A DNA stretch of 64,000 bases, taken from Barthelona sp. PCE (Eukaryota > Metamonada: BaSk clade). Positions 15,001 through 30,000 of the stretch are shown in pieces; position 1 is the stretch's first letter, and each line of letters begins with the position of its first letter. The position numbers and the translations under genes were made by a program. Location of the stretch: assembly GCA_040285745.1 (NCBI GenBank), contig JAUFOR010000001.1, positions 372,001 to 436,000 of the forward strand. The letters run 5' to 3'. The notes under the pieces were generated by a model that made no database searches, was not told where the DNA came from, and saw only the letters and a program-made list of their open reading frames with translations.

Positions 15001-18000
15001 TCGAAGTTTTCAATACCACGTTCGAAAACTCCCATATGAGTAACGGAAGCAAGAAGGTTGGGTGAACCGAACCACATCTCGTTTTCATTATAAACGGGCT
15101 TTGTATCGAATGGAATATCAATAATTTGAACGTTATCAACAAAGAGATAGAAAGTAGTGTCCTTAAGCTCAACAACAATGCTATGAGAAACGTTATGCTC
15201 AATATAGTGGCACTCTGTGGGCTCGAGGAGACCAGCAGAACATCCACCGTCGTGAACTGTAACGTTTCCAGCATCATTAATGACTGAAAGAACAAATCTC
15301 GTGCCTAAAGCATCCTCAGTTGCATTGTAGAAATCAATCACGGTAAGGTTCCAACTGTCTGGAACACCGAAAAGAGGAATCTCAGTCTCAACCATAGAAA
15401 CTGTACGGTTCATATTGACCGCAAATGAGAAACCAGCAGGGAACCTGAGACTACGAGAGCCTTCCATGACAAGCTTAGCTCCATCAATTTCAAGACCATA
15501 GTCGCTGATAGAATACTCTCCAACGTCACCGATAGCTTGCATCCAATCAAACTGAGATGAACCACAGTAGGTGGCGTCAAACTGCTCGTGATAGTTTGTC
15601 TTTGTGAGGTTACCCATGTTACGGATGGACGCCTTGTTGTCATCTCTCAGCCAGTTAACATTACCAAGATAGGCAATAGCTTCGGCAGGGATGATCATAC
15701 TAGCACCGGACATACCGTGAAGGTTACCCTGGTACCAGGCGAGCTCATCGTAGAAAGAAATAGTACGTTCCTCAACCATTTTGTGGTAACTGCTTGTGAT
15801 GTTAGACGTGCCGTAACATGCTGTCGTACCAAGACCAGCAATAGTACCACCGATAAAGTCGAAACCATTAACAATCTTAAGGCTACCGAAACCACGCTGA
15901 ACAGTGTTGTCCTCTTGAAGAAGACGCTCAGTAATGATAAATGAATCAGAAACAGTGAGGATACCCTCTTCATAAAGGTGGTAACCCTTTGTCACTGTAA
16001 CAGAAGCACCGATAATTAATTCACCAGCCTTATGATCAACCTCTGGCAATACGAACGTGTCAGTATTGTTAGTCTCCTTAATAGAAGTTTCACCACCCTC
16101 AATAAAGAGAATGGAATCAGGGTTAGTCATAGCAAAACCAGTTGAGAACTGAATTACACCATCGACAACACGAATACCATTACCGTTATCGAACTCGAAT
16201 GCCGAGTCAGAAACAAGCTGGGTAAGACCATCAACTATGAATTCACCGCTGTTAACAGTAATGTTAGTGTTATCATACCACGTGTGGTAACCATCGATCA
16301 GATGCAGTACACCATCAGCCTCAACGTCAACAGTTGTATTCCAAACTGAGTCGCACGTGAGGTTGAGTTTACCTTGAGTAACTAAAATAGAACCGGAAGG
16401 ACGACTGTAGAAAGTGGGATAAAGCACCATCTGTGCGTCCATCTTATCAAGTTCAATCTTACCATAGTTCTGAATTTCAGAAGGCATACCTGTACCCATT
16501 GTGATGACAACATCTTCATTATCGTTAACAACATTCAACTCCGATCCCTCATCAATTATAATACGTGCATAATCCTCAAGAATGATCTCACCGGTGGTAA
16601 ACTCGGTGACATTACGTACTCTGAGGGTGGCACGGTTGAGAGTAATATTATCGACAACGTTAAGTTTACCCTCAAGATCAATGTTGAATGAACCAATACC
16701 TCCAAGTTCACCATCTGAGAAGGTAAACTTGTTGGAGACATCAACCTCACGTGAACATGCGAGAGAACCACCTGTAATCGATACTTCAATAAAGCTGTAG
16801 GCGTTACATTGAAGATCAATTATACCACCGTGAACATCAATCAACTTAATATCGAAATTCTTGGGTGGTGTCTTTGCGGTAACGTAGCCGTTAGCAAAAC
16901 CAAGAGTACCTTCACCACGGATATCCGTTCCGTCTTGCCACTCAAAGTAATCAGTGTCAAAATCAAGTACACATGAGTCAGAAACGTTCATGATACCACG
17001 GTTAAAACCTGAGGAACTAACAATAAGATTACCCTCTGTAACGTTAATAAGTCCAAAGTTACGCAGCTCACCAGAGAAACGAGCATCCTCGCTATTAACC
17101 TTCTCAATCTCACCATAGTTGACAGTATTGAGACCATAAATATCCTCAGTACTGTTCTGAGCATTGAGAGTGAACAATGTGTTATCGCTTAAAATGATAC
17201 TACCAGACGAAGCACTGTTATCCATAGATGAAATTCCACGCATAAATTCAACATTACCATTGACTTGGACAGTCATATCACCAAGACGAACATCGGAACC
17301 GTTGAAGATAAGGTCAGCAGAGCTGTCAATCACAATCTTACCATAACCAAACAGTTCAACTGTGTCAACCGAAGAGTTACCGAAAGTCTTCATTGTGTTA
17401 GGCACAGTAATTGTGGATGATGAATCCAAAGTACCTGCCTGGACACGAAGCTCCTTCATGACCTCCATTGATACACACTTATGACAAAGAACACCACCTG
17501 AAACCCAGAGTGAAGGCATGACGGTAAGATCATCGATAATAAGCTCACCACCAGAAATGGAAACAAAACCATCACCCTCGATTGTGCCACGATAGAAGAC
17601 TTCACCAGCAGATACGTCAATCGATGAGAAATCAAGATCGGCATCAGTTGTGTTGAGGAGACCCTCGCAAATAGCATACCAGCCACCTAATTCAATGACA
17701 GATAGTTGGGAATCGAACTGCGAGTTCTCAAGGAACGTGACAACGGAACCAGGTCCGAATGTCAGACTGGAACGCTGTAGAGAGTTACCCTTAATCAAAC
17801 CAGAAATATAAGAGTCGACACCTCTGATCTCCAGGTTACCGTCAATTAGGTGAAGCTCACCACTAAACATCTGCTTGAGAGCACCGTCTACTGAAAAGAC
17901 AACAGTACCATTACCATGCTTCTCTACAACACCACTGTTCAATAAGATGATGTTTGTGTCATAAATGTCTGTGGTATTCAAAATGAGAGTTCCGTGATTG

Positions 18001-21000
18001 TCAAACACCCAACCCGCTCCAGCCGATGGCATGGAGAAACCTGTCTCGGGAGTCATATAGAAAGTAGACTCTGAGTAAATTGATGCCGGAGTTGTGAACG
18101 TCCAGTCACCTTGTGACCACCTAGAAATCATAGAAGGATCAGTCAGTGAAATGAGACCGCTAGTAACAGTCTTGGCAAGTGCACCTCTGACAAGGAAGTT
18201 TGTAGATACGCTGATCAACGACTCCTTGTGAATATTAATTGCACCTGACTGGAGATAGAAGTTATCAATTGAAATGTCAGCCATACCAATGAGTGAACCA
18301 CCACCAATAAATTCGTCAAACTCCAAAGTCTTGAAGTGGGCGCCGTAGTAAATTTCAACGGATGAAGCCTGAATAATTAAGTGACTAAAGTACATATCGT
18401 CGTGCCCAATGTTGTTGATAAACATTGAACCACTGACTGCGTAAATCTGGAGATCATCACTGGAATCAGAATCAATCACGCAATGTTGGAACTCCACACT
18501 GCCTCCATCGAACTCAATAATACCAGATCCGTTCAATACACCGCCTCTCTTAATAAATGTAACTCCATCAAACACAGTGATAGAACCATTAAGAGATGTA
18601 ATGTAAGCACCTTCATCAGTGAAAGCACCGCCAATCCATGTACTGTTACCAGCAGTCATATTAAAGAACGAACCACTCTCAAGGAGTACTGTCTTAAATG
18701 TGATTGATGTGTGGTTAGTGTTATCAATGACAAGAGTACCACCTGCCTCAACAATAATGTCAATCTTTGTGTTGATGATTCGTGCCTCTTCTGAGTTAAC
18801 AATTTCCATAACAGCACCATCACGAATACGTATGACAGAGTAGGCCGTGCTTGAGAACGTATGATCACCTGAATTAAAAGTGAGCGTGCCGTACACATCC
18901 ATATTACCGTTGAACGTACAACCGGGCTCGTTAAGAGTAGCTGTTGCACCCTCGGTAATAATAAAGTTAGTGTATATAATGGTACCACCGTAAATATCAA
19001 GGAAATCAAGCACTTCAATCTGTCCTTTCCAAATTGAACTTGTTGTGATCGTACCACCATATGTTGTTGTTTGGTTGATGTGAAGGATCTCATGAAGCGT
19101 CAATTGGCCGCCTGTAATGTTAACACTACGAATATCAATGTCCCAGAAGTTCATGTTCAGCACACCTGTATCAATGACGACGTCACCCATTGACTTGAGA
19201 TTTGTCGTCTCTGATTCGCACCAGATATCTAGGATACCTGTTGTACAGTTGTTCATAACCATCGAACTGATCATATCAATCTGTGATGCTGATACAACTG
19301 AAGTACCATTAAAATCATAGTTGTTTTTGAAGTATGACCTGAATGCTGAATTAGTATTATGATGAAGAGTACCGTTACCATAAATATTGAATCCAAGACC
19401 AAATGCATATGAACGGATTTCAAGCGTGGCAAACTCATTGATCAAGAATGTACCGTCGATCAGAGTATATGCAGAACTACGAGCATTCGAACCTAAGCGC
19501 AAATGTCCTTCATCAACCTCAACCACACCATCCTCTAAAGTTTTAATATTGAATTGAATGACGAATGGAAGTGAACCATTCTTGACCAACATACCATAGA
19601 TATATAGAGCTGGTGTTGAAGCCGATCCATCATAACTGATAACTGAAGTCAAGTTAACATCAGTGGGATATATATTCAACAAACCAACGTCAGTCACTGC
19701 AAGATAAGAAGAAGTTGCAAAATAGAACTCACCATGGATCATATCCATAATACCGTAAATCTTGACATCACAATTGCTGCTCAGTGTAATCCTACCCTCT
19801 TCCGTGGAGTTATAGTCGATCAACATTTGTCCATAGACATTAAGATCGAAACCACAGTTAAGGTTGGAACCACCACGCACATCAAAGACACCGTCATCAG
19901 TAATGTTAAGAATACCGTTGCCGGACAACTGACCGTACATTAACAGATCGTTGAATGATGCTGTGGAGTATTGAATAACGAGGTTAGCACTGTTTGAAAG
20001 AATCTTGGTGGGAGCAATAAGTGTTGTGATAGCATCTACAACAAGACTCGATGAGTTATATGTAATGATGAACTGTTGACGAGCAAGATCAGACCAGTCA
20101 ACTCCGAAAGCTGCAACGATTGATCCACTGTCGTAGGCGATAACATCGGTACGCAAGTCAACATGGCCACTAAGTTTCAGAGTACCAGTGTTGTTTACGA
20201 ACACTAAACCATCACCTGTTAGGTTACCACCGTTGTGATAAAACGTCTTTTCTTGGACGTTGATTTCAGCACCGGCTGCGACTGTAATGTCACCAAAGTT
20301 AACCCAATCCATAATAAGCTCAATGGTTCCTTGGGCAACAGTGAGATTATTGTAGTTGGTTACGACACCCTCAATGATTGTAGAACCATCCAGGAGTAGC
20401 AAACCAAAGTTACGAATTGTACCATAGTCAGCGAGCGTTGTAATGATACGGTAATCGTGTCTTTCAGGTATTGTCCATGAAGCAGTATCTGCAATTTCAA
20501 TGACACCCAGCAATTGAAGGTCAATATTGCCCTCTGTCCACAAAACTTCATTCTTAACGTGAATGATAGACGCCTCGATTGTCTTGGTAAACTCAGTGTC
20601 TAACACAAGATCATTTTGGACAATAATTGAACCGGTTGACTGAATGAGACCCTCCTTAAAGGCAAAGTTATTCAAAACATCAATTGTTCCAGTAATCAGA
20701 ATTGTACCATTACTCAGTTCGAGGTCAGTATCAACAGTACAGTCAGCTTCTACGAAAAAGACGGCACTTTCGTGCGCAATGTTCATCATGGGAAGCGTAA
20801 GATCTGTTGAAACCTGGAGCATACCGTTACCAATCAAATGAACTTCGAAATCGGCATCATACTCCAGAATTCCTGCAATGAACAAGATAGATTGTGAATC
20901 GGCTGTGGAAGTCGTTGTCTTGAAGACAGACGTAGTCTCAAAGCGAAGGGTACTTGTGGTTGTATGTCTGAAGACATCACGCTGATGATTGAGCACAGCT

Positions 21001-24000
21001 CCTTCCATAAACAACATGTAACCAATGTTCTCGGCCTCACCTCGCATGAAGAGCGTGGCGTTACCGATTGTACCGTTGACAATAGTACTAGCTGTCATTG
21101 CGTTGATAAACTCCGTCTGAATAACAAAAGGCGACTCGATAATCAGACTGTTGTCGTTGTGAATAAGAATCTCCATCTCACAAATCTCGGATTCACAATC
21201 CTTGACTGTGAGGTTCTGATAATTTGTGAGCACTGGTCGATCCAGTACAGGAATTCCAGAATCCATTGCGAAAACTGAACCTTCAGTGAAGATCATTTCA
21301 GCTTCGTTGTCCAATGATGATTGTGTTTTGAAAAGAACAGAAGCGTTGATAACTTCAACAATACCCTCTAACACAAGTTTCTTTGTTTGAATAGATTTGG
21401 ATTCTTCACCAATAATACGAGTGAAAGCCTCGGATGTTAGACGACCAGCACCACGAATATCACCAGAAATCCATGTAAAGTTATTTCTAACATTGACATC
21501 AACTGAAGTATCAAGTGAACCAGCCGAAAGAATGAGCTCACCTACAGAACAGTAGAGAATACAAGCAAATGTACCACCCTCAACGTTAACAAGTGCTGTG
21601 GAGGTACCTGTAGGCCAGTAAGAAAATGAACCAGAATACAGGTCAATGGAAGGTCCGTTGATCTCACCAGCTAGCTCGAAAGCACCACCAGATATAATAA
21701 CAGAACCAGGTCCATCAAAAAGGGCACCCTCATACACAATGAATGATCCAACGGTGTAGTTATATGTTGAACAACTAGGTACGCTAATACCTGAGTAGAA
21801 TTCACCACCACCAAGGAAATCAATCTCGGAGCAACCAGCAAAAGTCATGGTTCCGTTGTTGGAAACAAAGAACTCAACGTCCAGTTTGATAGCTGCTGCA
21901 GAAGACATGTCACCTTGGTTGTTCAACGTACAGCTAGTGGATGAAATGAAGTTATACTTCTCATCCGCGGGTGCAGTTAAATCAATGTCCTTCATGTTGT
22001 AAATCAATCCACTGTCTTCACATGTGATGTTGGCAGATGCAATGGTAAGGGTACCCTTGTTCACAAACTGACGTTCGCTAATGGTTACCTCACCACTAAT
22101 ACTGTGAGCAAAGTCATCCAACACGGTTGAACCCGTGCCACGCATTTCACCGCCAGTCCACGTTAGCGCATCAATCTTAACGAGAGATGTACCTGTGATG
22201 ATACCACCATTGAGGTTCATCATAACAAAATGAACCTCCTTCGAGACGATCAGCTGGCCAGAGACCAACGTGATTGAGTTGAAACCTACAACGGGATTAG
22301 TGAGCGCGAAAATGAGATCACCATCACCCAAACTAACATCACCGCTGAACGGCATCGTTCCTGAAACCGTTGTTGAACCCTTGGCAAAATCAATTACACC
22401 AGAACCGTCAATGACACCGAACATGTCTCTTACGGCGGTGGTTTCACCAAGAACAAGAATACCATCAACAATATAATTAATATCATTAATAAAAGTACCG
22501 TCTAAACGGAGTTTACCATCATCAATGTTGATTTGACCAGATCCTGTGATCTCAGTTTCAATAATTGTCTCGTATGTGGCATCTATCTTCTGCATACCAC
22601 CGTTCACAATGATCTCTGCATCGAACCCTGAAATTAAAACATCCTCAGTTTGATCAAACACAAGCTTACCATCCGCACTTACAATGAGCACAGCAACTGA
22701 AGTTAGTGTCAGGTTACCCTTAATGAACTTCAGATCTGAGTGTACAATAAGAGTAGAATCAAGCACTGATGCGATCTCCACAGAGTCATGCTTGGCAACA
22801 AACCCGTTCTCCAATATGACAGAACCTTCGCCTGTGATCTCACCTGCAGCCCAATCGAAGCTGTTGATGGAAACCAAACCACCATTATCAAGACGTGAGT
22901 TATATCCTGACATGTCAAATGCTGAGGTTGTAAGAGAGGCATTACGCTCAAGAGTTAGAGAACCATTGATAATTGTAATAGAACCGATCGTATTAACAGC
23001 ATGAATGGCAACACCAAATGAGAATGTAGTCACTCCAGAAGTGTTCTGGATAACCATATCACCCTCGAATTCAAAAGTTCCGTCAAAACGTCCATAACCC
23101 ATCTGGTCAACAGTGAAGCCACCGTCACCAGAAAGAGTAGAGCCGGATACGAACATGAGCATCTGTGCATCATCTGTTGCGTTGAAAACAACAGTTGCAG
23201 ATGATCCAACGTCAACAGTACCGGTAAAACGCGAGTTGCGCTTATATTCGGCAATAGCTGAACCGCTCAGTGAGACGGATGAATCATCTTGTACCTGACA
23301 ATCAAACTGAACATCGCCTAAAATGTTTACGTTATCATACAAGTACACATAGTGACTGCTGGAACCGTCAGTGTGGAATGTGACAGGGTTACTTGAAGCA
23401 AACAGTACTGTCTCATGAAGATGTAAAGCAGCATCATTGTTGAGAGTTATTCCGCAATTATTAATAATGTATGAGACATCAGTAATGTGTACACTAACAG
23501 AATCCAGCGTGATATCACCATCTTCAATATCAACACCACCTAAAAGGTAAACCTCACCAACACCAGTAATAGAACCAGAGTTCAATGTAGTGGATGTGGT
23601 GATGTTAAAGAGATAGTCAGAATCAGCCTTGAGAGTACCACCATTGAGATGGATACTCTTGATGACACATGATGAAACACCGTTGCAATAAAGCGTGGAA
23701 TCAGCACCAAGTTCAAATGACATGTCTTCAGTATCAGTATCATTGATGTGCAAAGTAGCAGGAACATCGGGTGCAAACACAACAGTGTTCGTAAGGATGC
23801 CACCGGAAACAGTTACATCATCAAATACACCATAACCACCAGCCAATATGAAGGCACCAGGACCAGAAATGGAACTGTCATAGAAGTTTGTAAAGCGAGT
23901 TGCTTCTGAGTTGTTGTAACCAATCTTACCATCAACGGCAACATTGAAAGTACTTAATACAATATCAGCATAATCAAAGAGCAGACCACCCTTCGTTACT

Positions 24001-27000
24001 GTAGCCGTAACACCATTCATACGCACTCTCAAAGTCTTGAGATACATGTTGATGTCTGCGGCATCGTTGTTCACAACAAACGTAACAGTAGGATCCATTG
24101 TAAGCTCGGGGATATGAGAACTAGTCTCAATACCACAAGCTTCAGAACACTCTGCGCTGATAGACGTCTTCACATGGATGAAATCATTAGAAGATACTGA
24201 AGTGTCCATTCCGTGAGTATATGAATAAAAACCGCGAATAAACTTAAGGTTATCAACTATAAACTCAATTCTCTCAGTCTGTCCTGAACCGCTAAAGACC
24301 GGATCAACATCGATCTCAAGTGTCGTGGCAACAATTTTAACATAAGCAATACCAGCATGGTTGGTAATCTCCTTAAACTCACCGCCAGCCAGAATAAGAT
24401 GGTTAAAATTCATGCTTATCTGAGCAGTTGTAATGTATCCCTTCATGAGGCGAACAGTACCAGGAATAAGTGGTGAGTCACCAGCAGAACCAAGACCGAG
24501 AACATGAACAATTGTGTTGTTAATCATGAGTTCTGTGCCTGATGTTACAAATGAGTCCATACCCCACATACGTAATGTGGATACACGAGACTCGAAAACA
24601 ACAGAACCTGTCAGTGATGCTGAGGAGTAGATAAGAGCAAGAGAACCGTCAACAACAATTCTACCTGTTCCTGTAATAGCACCGTGGAATTGATGGTTGT
24701 TTGAAGTGCCTTCAACATAGAAAACAACGTTATCACCAAGATCGACAGTACCATGAACTTCGACCGCGTCTGTAACGAGCAAATTGCAATCATCATCGAT
24801 GGTTAAAGTTCCGTCAGTGGGAACGACAATGGAATTGATTGTGTTGTTTGTACCCGTCACACTAACAGTCTTAACTGCAATGGACTCACGTGCACTTAAA
24901 GATGATATGAGAACGTCACTCTGAATTACTAAAGTACCGTTACCAGTGATCATCTGCTCACGATCAGAGTTGATGTACACCTGGTCAATTGTGAGCGTAG
25001 CGCCCAATGAAATGTGGATGTAAGCAAATGTGAATGTGAAGTCATCCAGACCACCATCGATTACACCTGCAGCACCTGTCTCAAGAACAATTCGGCCAGG
25101 AGCACCAGATATGATACCTCCTTCCCATGTGAATGAGTTACTCACATGTATTGTTGAACGAGTCAGCGTAAATGCTGAACGAACAGTTAGATCTTCAACA
25201 TAAATATTGACATCCTTCAACTCTACGCTTCCTGCACCATCAATGATAAGACCCTTCATTGAATGGTTATCATCGATATGACACACTGCAGCAGGATCTG
25301 TCATTGTGATGGTGACAACATCACCATCAGTTGGGAATCCGTTGGGTGAGAAAGTAGTTGAATCATCGAAGAAATCTACAGTAACAGCCGAAGAGAAAGT
25401 TCGAGGAACGTTTGCTTCTGTTGATGACGCACAAGTACCGCCATAGAAACCGGGCTCACAAAGACAAGCTCCGTTGAGACAGCGCGCATTGTTAGTACAT
25501 GAACCGCCGCATGTGTCAGCAACGGAACAATCAGGACCTGTGAACCCACCGTCACACGTACAAACACCTGAAGAACAAGCTCCATTACCCGAACAATCAA
25601 GAGGGCATTCGTATATGTTAAAGAGAACATCAGAGCCTGACATAATTGGAGTGATAGTGATACCACCAACAACAGCAGGTGTGATCTCAATATTATAGTG
25701 GGGTGAGATAGAGGAAGACGAATCGAGGAACTTGTACTGTCCCTCAACAAGTGCTCCAGCGGTATTGGTGATCTTTAGCGTACCCAAAAATTGCATAGCG
25801 CCAATAGACGCAATATAAAAATCATTGATGGATCTTGTTTGATCAAATACACCCTCTAACACAGCTGATGAATCACCAATGAGAGCGCCTCCCATACGTG
25901 TTAACATCTTTGTTAACTTAACATAACCGCCGTAGATATGCGTCTTTGTGGTACTGATACCATAATCAAGTGTGGCTTGACCATAGATGTACATATTGGT
26001 GGCAGTCAAGTAAGTAGCAGCAGAAGACTGATCAACACTGCCATAAACAATTAATTCAGTTATTGTTGGTGATCCGGCAGAGTGTGTGAGTAAACCATTC
26101 ACTATGAACCTACGTGCACTAATACTACCTGTGATATCCACAGTTGTTCCGCTGTGGAACACCCAACTGTAGTTTGGATCACTACCTGAGTCCCACTGAG
26201 AACCAGCATTCAAAGAGTGTGGTCCAGGAGCAGAAATCTCAAGATTACAAGGTGCCTGATAACAGCGAACATTACTGTTCATTGTGAACGTACCACCGTT
26301 AATAAAGAAATCAGTGATGTAAAGGTAGAAGTAATCGGCACTAATCGTCAGATCATTGTTAAAGATCCAAGCACCAGGTCCGTTAAAGTACATAATGTTC
26401 GAAGGAGCAAGTACAAAGTCTAATGTCAAAGTTCCGTTAAAGACATAATGTCTACCGTATGGCATAATATTTGTGGATGCACTGCCTAACGATGAGTGAC
26501 CGAATGAGCGAATACCATAATAATATGAACTGTGATAACCACTATAATAGCTAATACTGGACATAAAGTTAACATCCGAATCAAACAAGATTATGTGTGA
26601 GTGGAATCCTGTTGGTGTACGGAAACGCAAATCATGATTAAATGTACAACCAGCACAATCCTTAAACGCAATAGCGTGATCATAAACTTCCCAAGGTGTC
26701 GTAGCCGTGAATGAAAAGCCTGATGTTAACCAAGTATAACCCTGATTGTTCATAATTATGTTTCTAGTACCAAAATCAAATGAACCACTTGATGGTCTAG
26801 GACGCATTGTGTTGGATGAAGAAAAGTAAATGTACTTAGAAGTAGTTGCATCTAACGTCATATTAATGAGACCTTCATTCAATACTTGAAGATAGAAGTA
26901 ATAGTTAGTTGTGGTTGATCCCCCAACATTATCAACCATTTGACCGCCAACTTCAATGTGAAGATACCCATCATTAAACAAATGTTTAGGAAGTGTTCCA

Positions 27001-30000
27001 GTTCTAAAGTAGTGACTGGAAGAGCTGGAGAACTCAAGACTCAGTGTAACACCAGTCTTGACACGAACAAATGAGTTTCCTCTGATGTAAGTTTCACCAT
27101 GCACGTATGTCGAATCACTATTGAGCACAAGACCCTGGTTATCGATGTAGCGTGTTGTTGTTGTAAACACAACACCACCATCAGCAGTAACAAGACCATC
27201 ACCCAGCAAGTAACCGCCAGCAAATGTGAATAAGCCATCCATAACGAGATTTGTATGTTCATCGTGGATGTGAAGGTTACCCTTCATGATTAAACCAGGG
27301 AAATGTACCTCACGAGCACCTGGGAGTGTTGTAATGTGTAAGTTTCTGCCACTCTCTAATTGCCAAATGAAGCCATTAAACCTAGAACCCGGGTTCAAGT
27401 GCAAATGTCCACCACTTGAAATCTGTGGATAACCACGAACAAGTGAGTTAGTCAAGTAAGCGTTCTTTGTGTTTGCAACATCTATAATACAATTGAAAAT
27501 AACATCAAGGAACCAAGTATCCTCCATGACATAGATCTTCAGACCAGAGGCATCAAAGTACACATCATAAACTGTTGTTCTGTATGAAGCAGGCGTGTAG
27601 AAGTATATTGAACCACCATCACGAATCATGACCTTCGTTCTATTGATCATCAGCTCGTGATAGAAGTGGAGAGGACCATTCTGAATAAACAGACCACCAC
27701 CACCAACCGAACGTGAATGATCAATGAAGGGAATGCGGATGACAGAACCTGACGCCGACCATTTGATATATGTACCGTAGTTGACAAACTCAGGAACAAA
27801 ATCTGTGCTCTGGGTGTTCAGCGTGTATGATGTTCTATCCATAAACAAGTTATAGTTGTTAAATGTGATAGAACGGTCGTGATCGCAGTCAAACATGATG
27901 TTACCCTCCTTCCACTCAAACTCACCGTAGTTTTCAAAACTAAAGTATCCCTTGAAGTAGTGAACATTGGACGACTCGATCGAGAAATCAAGCTCAGGAA
28001 GTGTAATCTTTCCTCCCTCAGATCCATGAAGCGTACCTGAAATGAAACGGGAGTGACGACCAAGAACCAGATGGTTTGAGAAATGGACAGTGCATGAAGT
28101 AAGAATCAACTTCATTCTGATTTCCACATCATAGAAGTCGACGGAACCTGAAGAACAGTCGAGGATGCTGAAGAAAGGCACTGTATCATCAATCTTTGTG
28201 CGTTCGATGAACTCTAGTTGCTCCCTGTCATCAGTCTGATAGTTTGGTGGGAAGTGAATGCTTGCACCACTTAAAACTGAAAGTTTCGAATCCCCAGTGA
28301 GATTATATGAACCATACATGTAGTACGTCGCACTGTGGAAATCAATCAAACCAGTACCGTTCAATGACGATTCGGGTTTGAACGTAAAGTGTTGGTATCC
28401 GACAGGAGCTCTGTGACTTGATTGTAAATAAAGGCGAGAGTAATCACCAAGATAAATCATGCCAGAAGATACACCTGTATGGTAGAGATAAAGATATGAC
28501 TCTGCTCCACCTGCTGAACCGTATACATATACACTACCACGATTATCGAAGGGAACCTCGAAAGAAGCGTGATAGTGCACATAAACTTTAGTAATGTTAC
28601 CGGTAGGCATGTTGATGATCTTTGAGCACAAAGGATCTGAACCACCACCATTATAAATATTAATGTAATACGTCAAGTACATTGTACCATAATTATGAAT
28701 CTCAGTACAATACAAATATGTCTGAGGAGAACCGTATGTGGTCATTTCACCATCAATAACAAGATTGAAGTGACCAAAATGCTGGTAATCATCTCTAAAA
28801 TCAATTTGAGCGTCGGGAGCAATCACAAGCTCGGGAGCAATACGAAGATTACGGTTTTTATCATAATTAATATATGTGTTTGCCATCTTAAGCTGTACTA
28901 AGAAGGTTGCTCTGTTATTGAAACGCAGTTCACCATAACTACTAATATACATGCGTCCAATATAAAAATCATTGTTATACACGTCCAAATTACCACCAAC
29001 AATATCAATGTAACCAAACTCCGGGTTGACAATTGACATTTGCCTGTAGTTACTGATACTCTGGTCAAGGATAGCTTCAGCATCAGAACCATACAAGTGA
29101 AGGTTAGCTGATGAGTGGACATGGACTCGAACCTGAGTCTCATTGTAGAATGTTATCTCTGCAGAGACATGAACAGTTGTTTGACAGTAAATATAACCAC
29201 TGATGTGGAATTCTGATCCAGGGTGGAACGTGGTCGGTTGATACATGTCGAATCTAGAAACCTTGCTCACGTTAACCAAACCATGGAAATGGTGAGGCTC
29301 AGTTTGCAAGTACGTGTGACCAGTATTGATATCATGCCATTCACCACCTTCATGGACAGTCATAGAACCATAAAACTGAGTGTAACCAGTTGTGTCACGG
29401 ATGAATTTACCGTAAATCTGGACACCTCCTGAGTTGGAAGTGTACATATTATGGTTAGCAGGTGACCTATCTGTTACTGAACCTGTTGTATTAACAACAA
29501 ATTTGGCAAAGTTTTGAACATAAATATGTCCACCATTCCAGTCACAATCTCCATTAATCATAACTTCAATTCCCTCCTGAATGTAGTGTGTACCACGCAT
29601 AGTACAACTGTCTGCAACGTCAAGAATAACGAGACCGTCACCCTTAATGTAACCACCACTGATATCAAACTCTTTGTGAACACGAAGAACAGCACCTTTT
29701 TCAACAACAAGGTTACCCGAACTGATGATGAGGTCGTTAGTCTCAATTGACTCTGTGATAACCAGGTTACCACTTGAGCCAGTTACACCAAGAGATCCGA
29801 ATACAGCAGCAAGTTTACGCAAACGTAATTCACCTGCTGAAACAATAAGAGCAAAATCTGAATTTGAAAATGAAACGTCAGCGGATGAATCCATAACCAG
29901 ATTACCTCCAGCAACACGAAGATCACCGTCAATACTAACCTCGTTACCAAACATCAAATGACCGCTATTCAGCTCAAACACACTGTTAGCATCGGAATCA

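Noticed and set aside
25431-25610. Start of a separate second gene after the EGF pair
   Set aside because: The frame continues unbroken through both flanks with no new signal peptide and no spacer, so a single protein is the simpler reading.
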